Shown here one piece after another: positions 5,499-5,867 of a stretch of DNA of 5,867 bases. Source of the stretch: Kofleriaceae bacterium (GTDB lineage Bacteria > Myxococcota_A > Polyangia > Haliangiales > Haliangiaceae). A program made the position numbers and the translations under genes. Position 1 is the first letter of the stretch. The number at the start of each line of letters is the position of its first letter. The notes beneath the pieces were generated by a model. It was not told the origin of the DNA. It saw nothing but the letters and a program-made list of their open reading frames with translations, and searched no databases. The stretch spans positions 1 to 5,867 of the forward strand of contig JAESTW010000259.1 of the NCBI GenBank assembly GCA_016763395.1, read 5' to 3'.

Positions 5499-5758
5499 CG
5501 CAGATGTAATGTGGCATTTGCGAGTGAGATTTGCCACCGAAAAAAGGGGGGTTGTGGGGACGAAGTACCGATTCTCAGATTCTCTGTGGATAAGTCCGTA
5601 GCCATTCCACTACTGAGAACTTCGGCGTCCTTCTTGGTGTTTCATTGAGAATGGCTGTATCTTGCCAGACAAATGAGCGAAAGATTGGAACCTGGCAACG
5701 CCCCTATACCCAGCATCCCACTGCGAGCTGGTGTTCTAGAAGAGGGAAGTTCTTAGCC
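5499..5758. other. divergent intergenic region before the NAD(P)H-hydrate epimerase gene
   Basis: These 260 bases separate the lipoprotein (minus) from the epimerase (plus), so both promoters should lie here, but I find no convincing -35/-10 pair. Visible items are an A6G6 run (5540-5551), a single DnaA-box-like nonamer (5585-5593), and a seven-base inverted repeat ATTCTCA (5571-5577) with TGAGAAT (5646-5652). ATTCTC occurs again at 5579-5584, and TGAGAA at 5614-5619. No RNA gene is recognised. Confidence 0.5.
5585..5593 (-). promoter_or_regulatory. single DnaA-box-like nonamer
   Basis: TGTGGATAA on the plus strand is TTATCCACA on the minus strand, an exact match to the classical DnaA box. 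It lies between divergent genes, where DnaA could act on transcription. Only one such site is seen and there is no AT-rich unwinding element, so it is not an origin. A chance match in a window this size is possible, though not very likely. Confidence 0.3.
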
Positions 5759-5867
5759 ATGCGACCAATTCTCAAAGCGGCGCAAATGCGGGCCATGGAT
5801 GCGGAGACAATCGCAAAGGTTGGCATTCCCGGCGCGGTATTGATGGAAAATGCAGGTCGGGCGGTAG
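5759..5867 (+). CDS. nnrE: NAD(P)H-hydrate epimerase (YjeF N-terminal domain), N-terminal part only
   Basis: Thirty-six complete codons are visible from the ATG at 5759 before the window ends. The translation, MRPILKAAQMRAMDAETIAK followed by VGIPGAVLMENAGRAV, is the standard opening of the YjeF N-terminal domain: the AQMRAMD motif, then GIPG..LMENAGRAV. The enzyme interconverts the R and S forms of NAD(P)HX, a damaged hydrated form of NAD(P)H, so that the dehydratase can repair both. In many bacteria the same polypeptide continues into the dehydratase (NnrD) domain; whether it does here lies outside the window. GGAAG at 5745-5749, nine bases before the ATG, is a reasonable ribosome-binding site and supports this start. 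In-frame codons upstream are open but carry no family sequence. The gene diverges from the lipoprotein gene. Confidence 0.92.
   Translation, partial: MRPILKAAQMRAMDAETIAKVGIPGAVLMENAGRAV

Noticed and set aside
5540..5551. The A6G6 run as a phase-variable tract or terminator.
   Set aside because: Six bases each is short for slipped-strand variation, and no stem precedes a T-run in either direction.

Overview
The window is a piece of a bacterial chromosome of moderate GC content with mixed gene orientation and fairly loose packing. It holds eight protein-coding genes, two of them cut by the window edges. A lipobox-bearing small lipoprotein suggests a cell envelope that carries lipoproteins. 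Ribosome-binding sites are weak or absent before most starts. Together with the accessory, one-off character of the genes, this fits an environmental Gram-negative lineage such as a deltaproteobacterial/myxobacterial or planctomycete-like group. The sequence alone does not fix the phylum. I see no rRNA, tRNA, CRISPR array, transposase or integrase.

Layout, left to right. (1) 1-161, plus strand: the C-terminal end of an RNA 2'-phosphotransferase (KptA/Tpt1). (2) 203-1717, minus strand: an apparent two-gene operon. Its first gene encodes a protein with a YjbR/MmcQ-like N-terminal domain joined to a DUF1963 (YwqG-type) domain. Nine bases downstream lies a small TfoX-N-terminal-like protein. (3) 1892-2617, plus strand and divergent from the operon: a tandem SnoaL/NTF2-like protein. 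(4) 2804-3616, minus strand: a six-transmembrane voltage-gated potassium channel with a full TVGYGD filter and an arginine-rich S4. (5) 3617-4118: about 500 bases with no convincing gene but a strong stem-loop. (6) 4119-5015, minus strand: a class II Fic AMP-transferase with a C-terminal helix-turn-helix, preceded by an AT-rich region with repeated TTCACG/CGTGAA motifs. (7) 5139-5498, minus strand: a small lipoprotein of unknown function. (8) 5759-5867, plus strand: the start of an NAD(P)H-hydrate epimerase (YjeF N-terminal domain).

The genes do not form one obvious pathway. The clearest functional unit is the YjbR-DUF1963 / TfoX-like pair, whose N-terminal domains belong to related small folds. 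The most testable regulatory hypothesis is that the Fic protein, or a partner, binds the repeated motif in front of its own gene. I did not find a clear-cut novel defence or mobile system. The findings below are leads of moderate strength.
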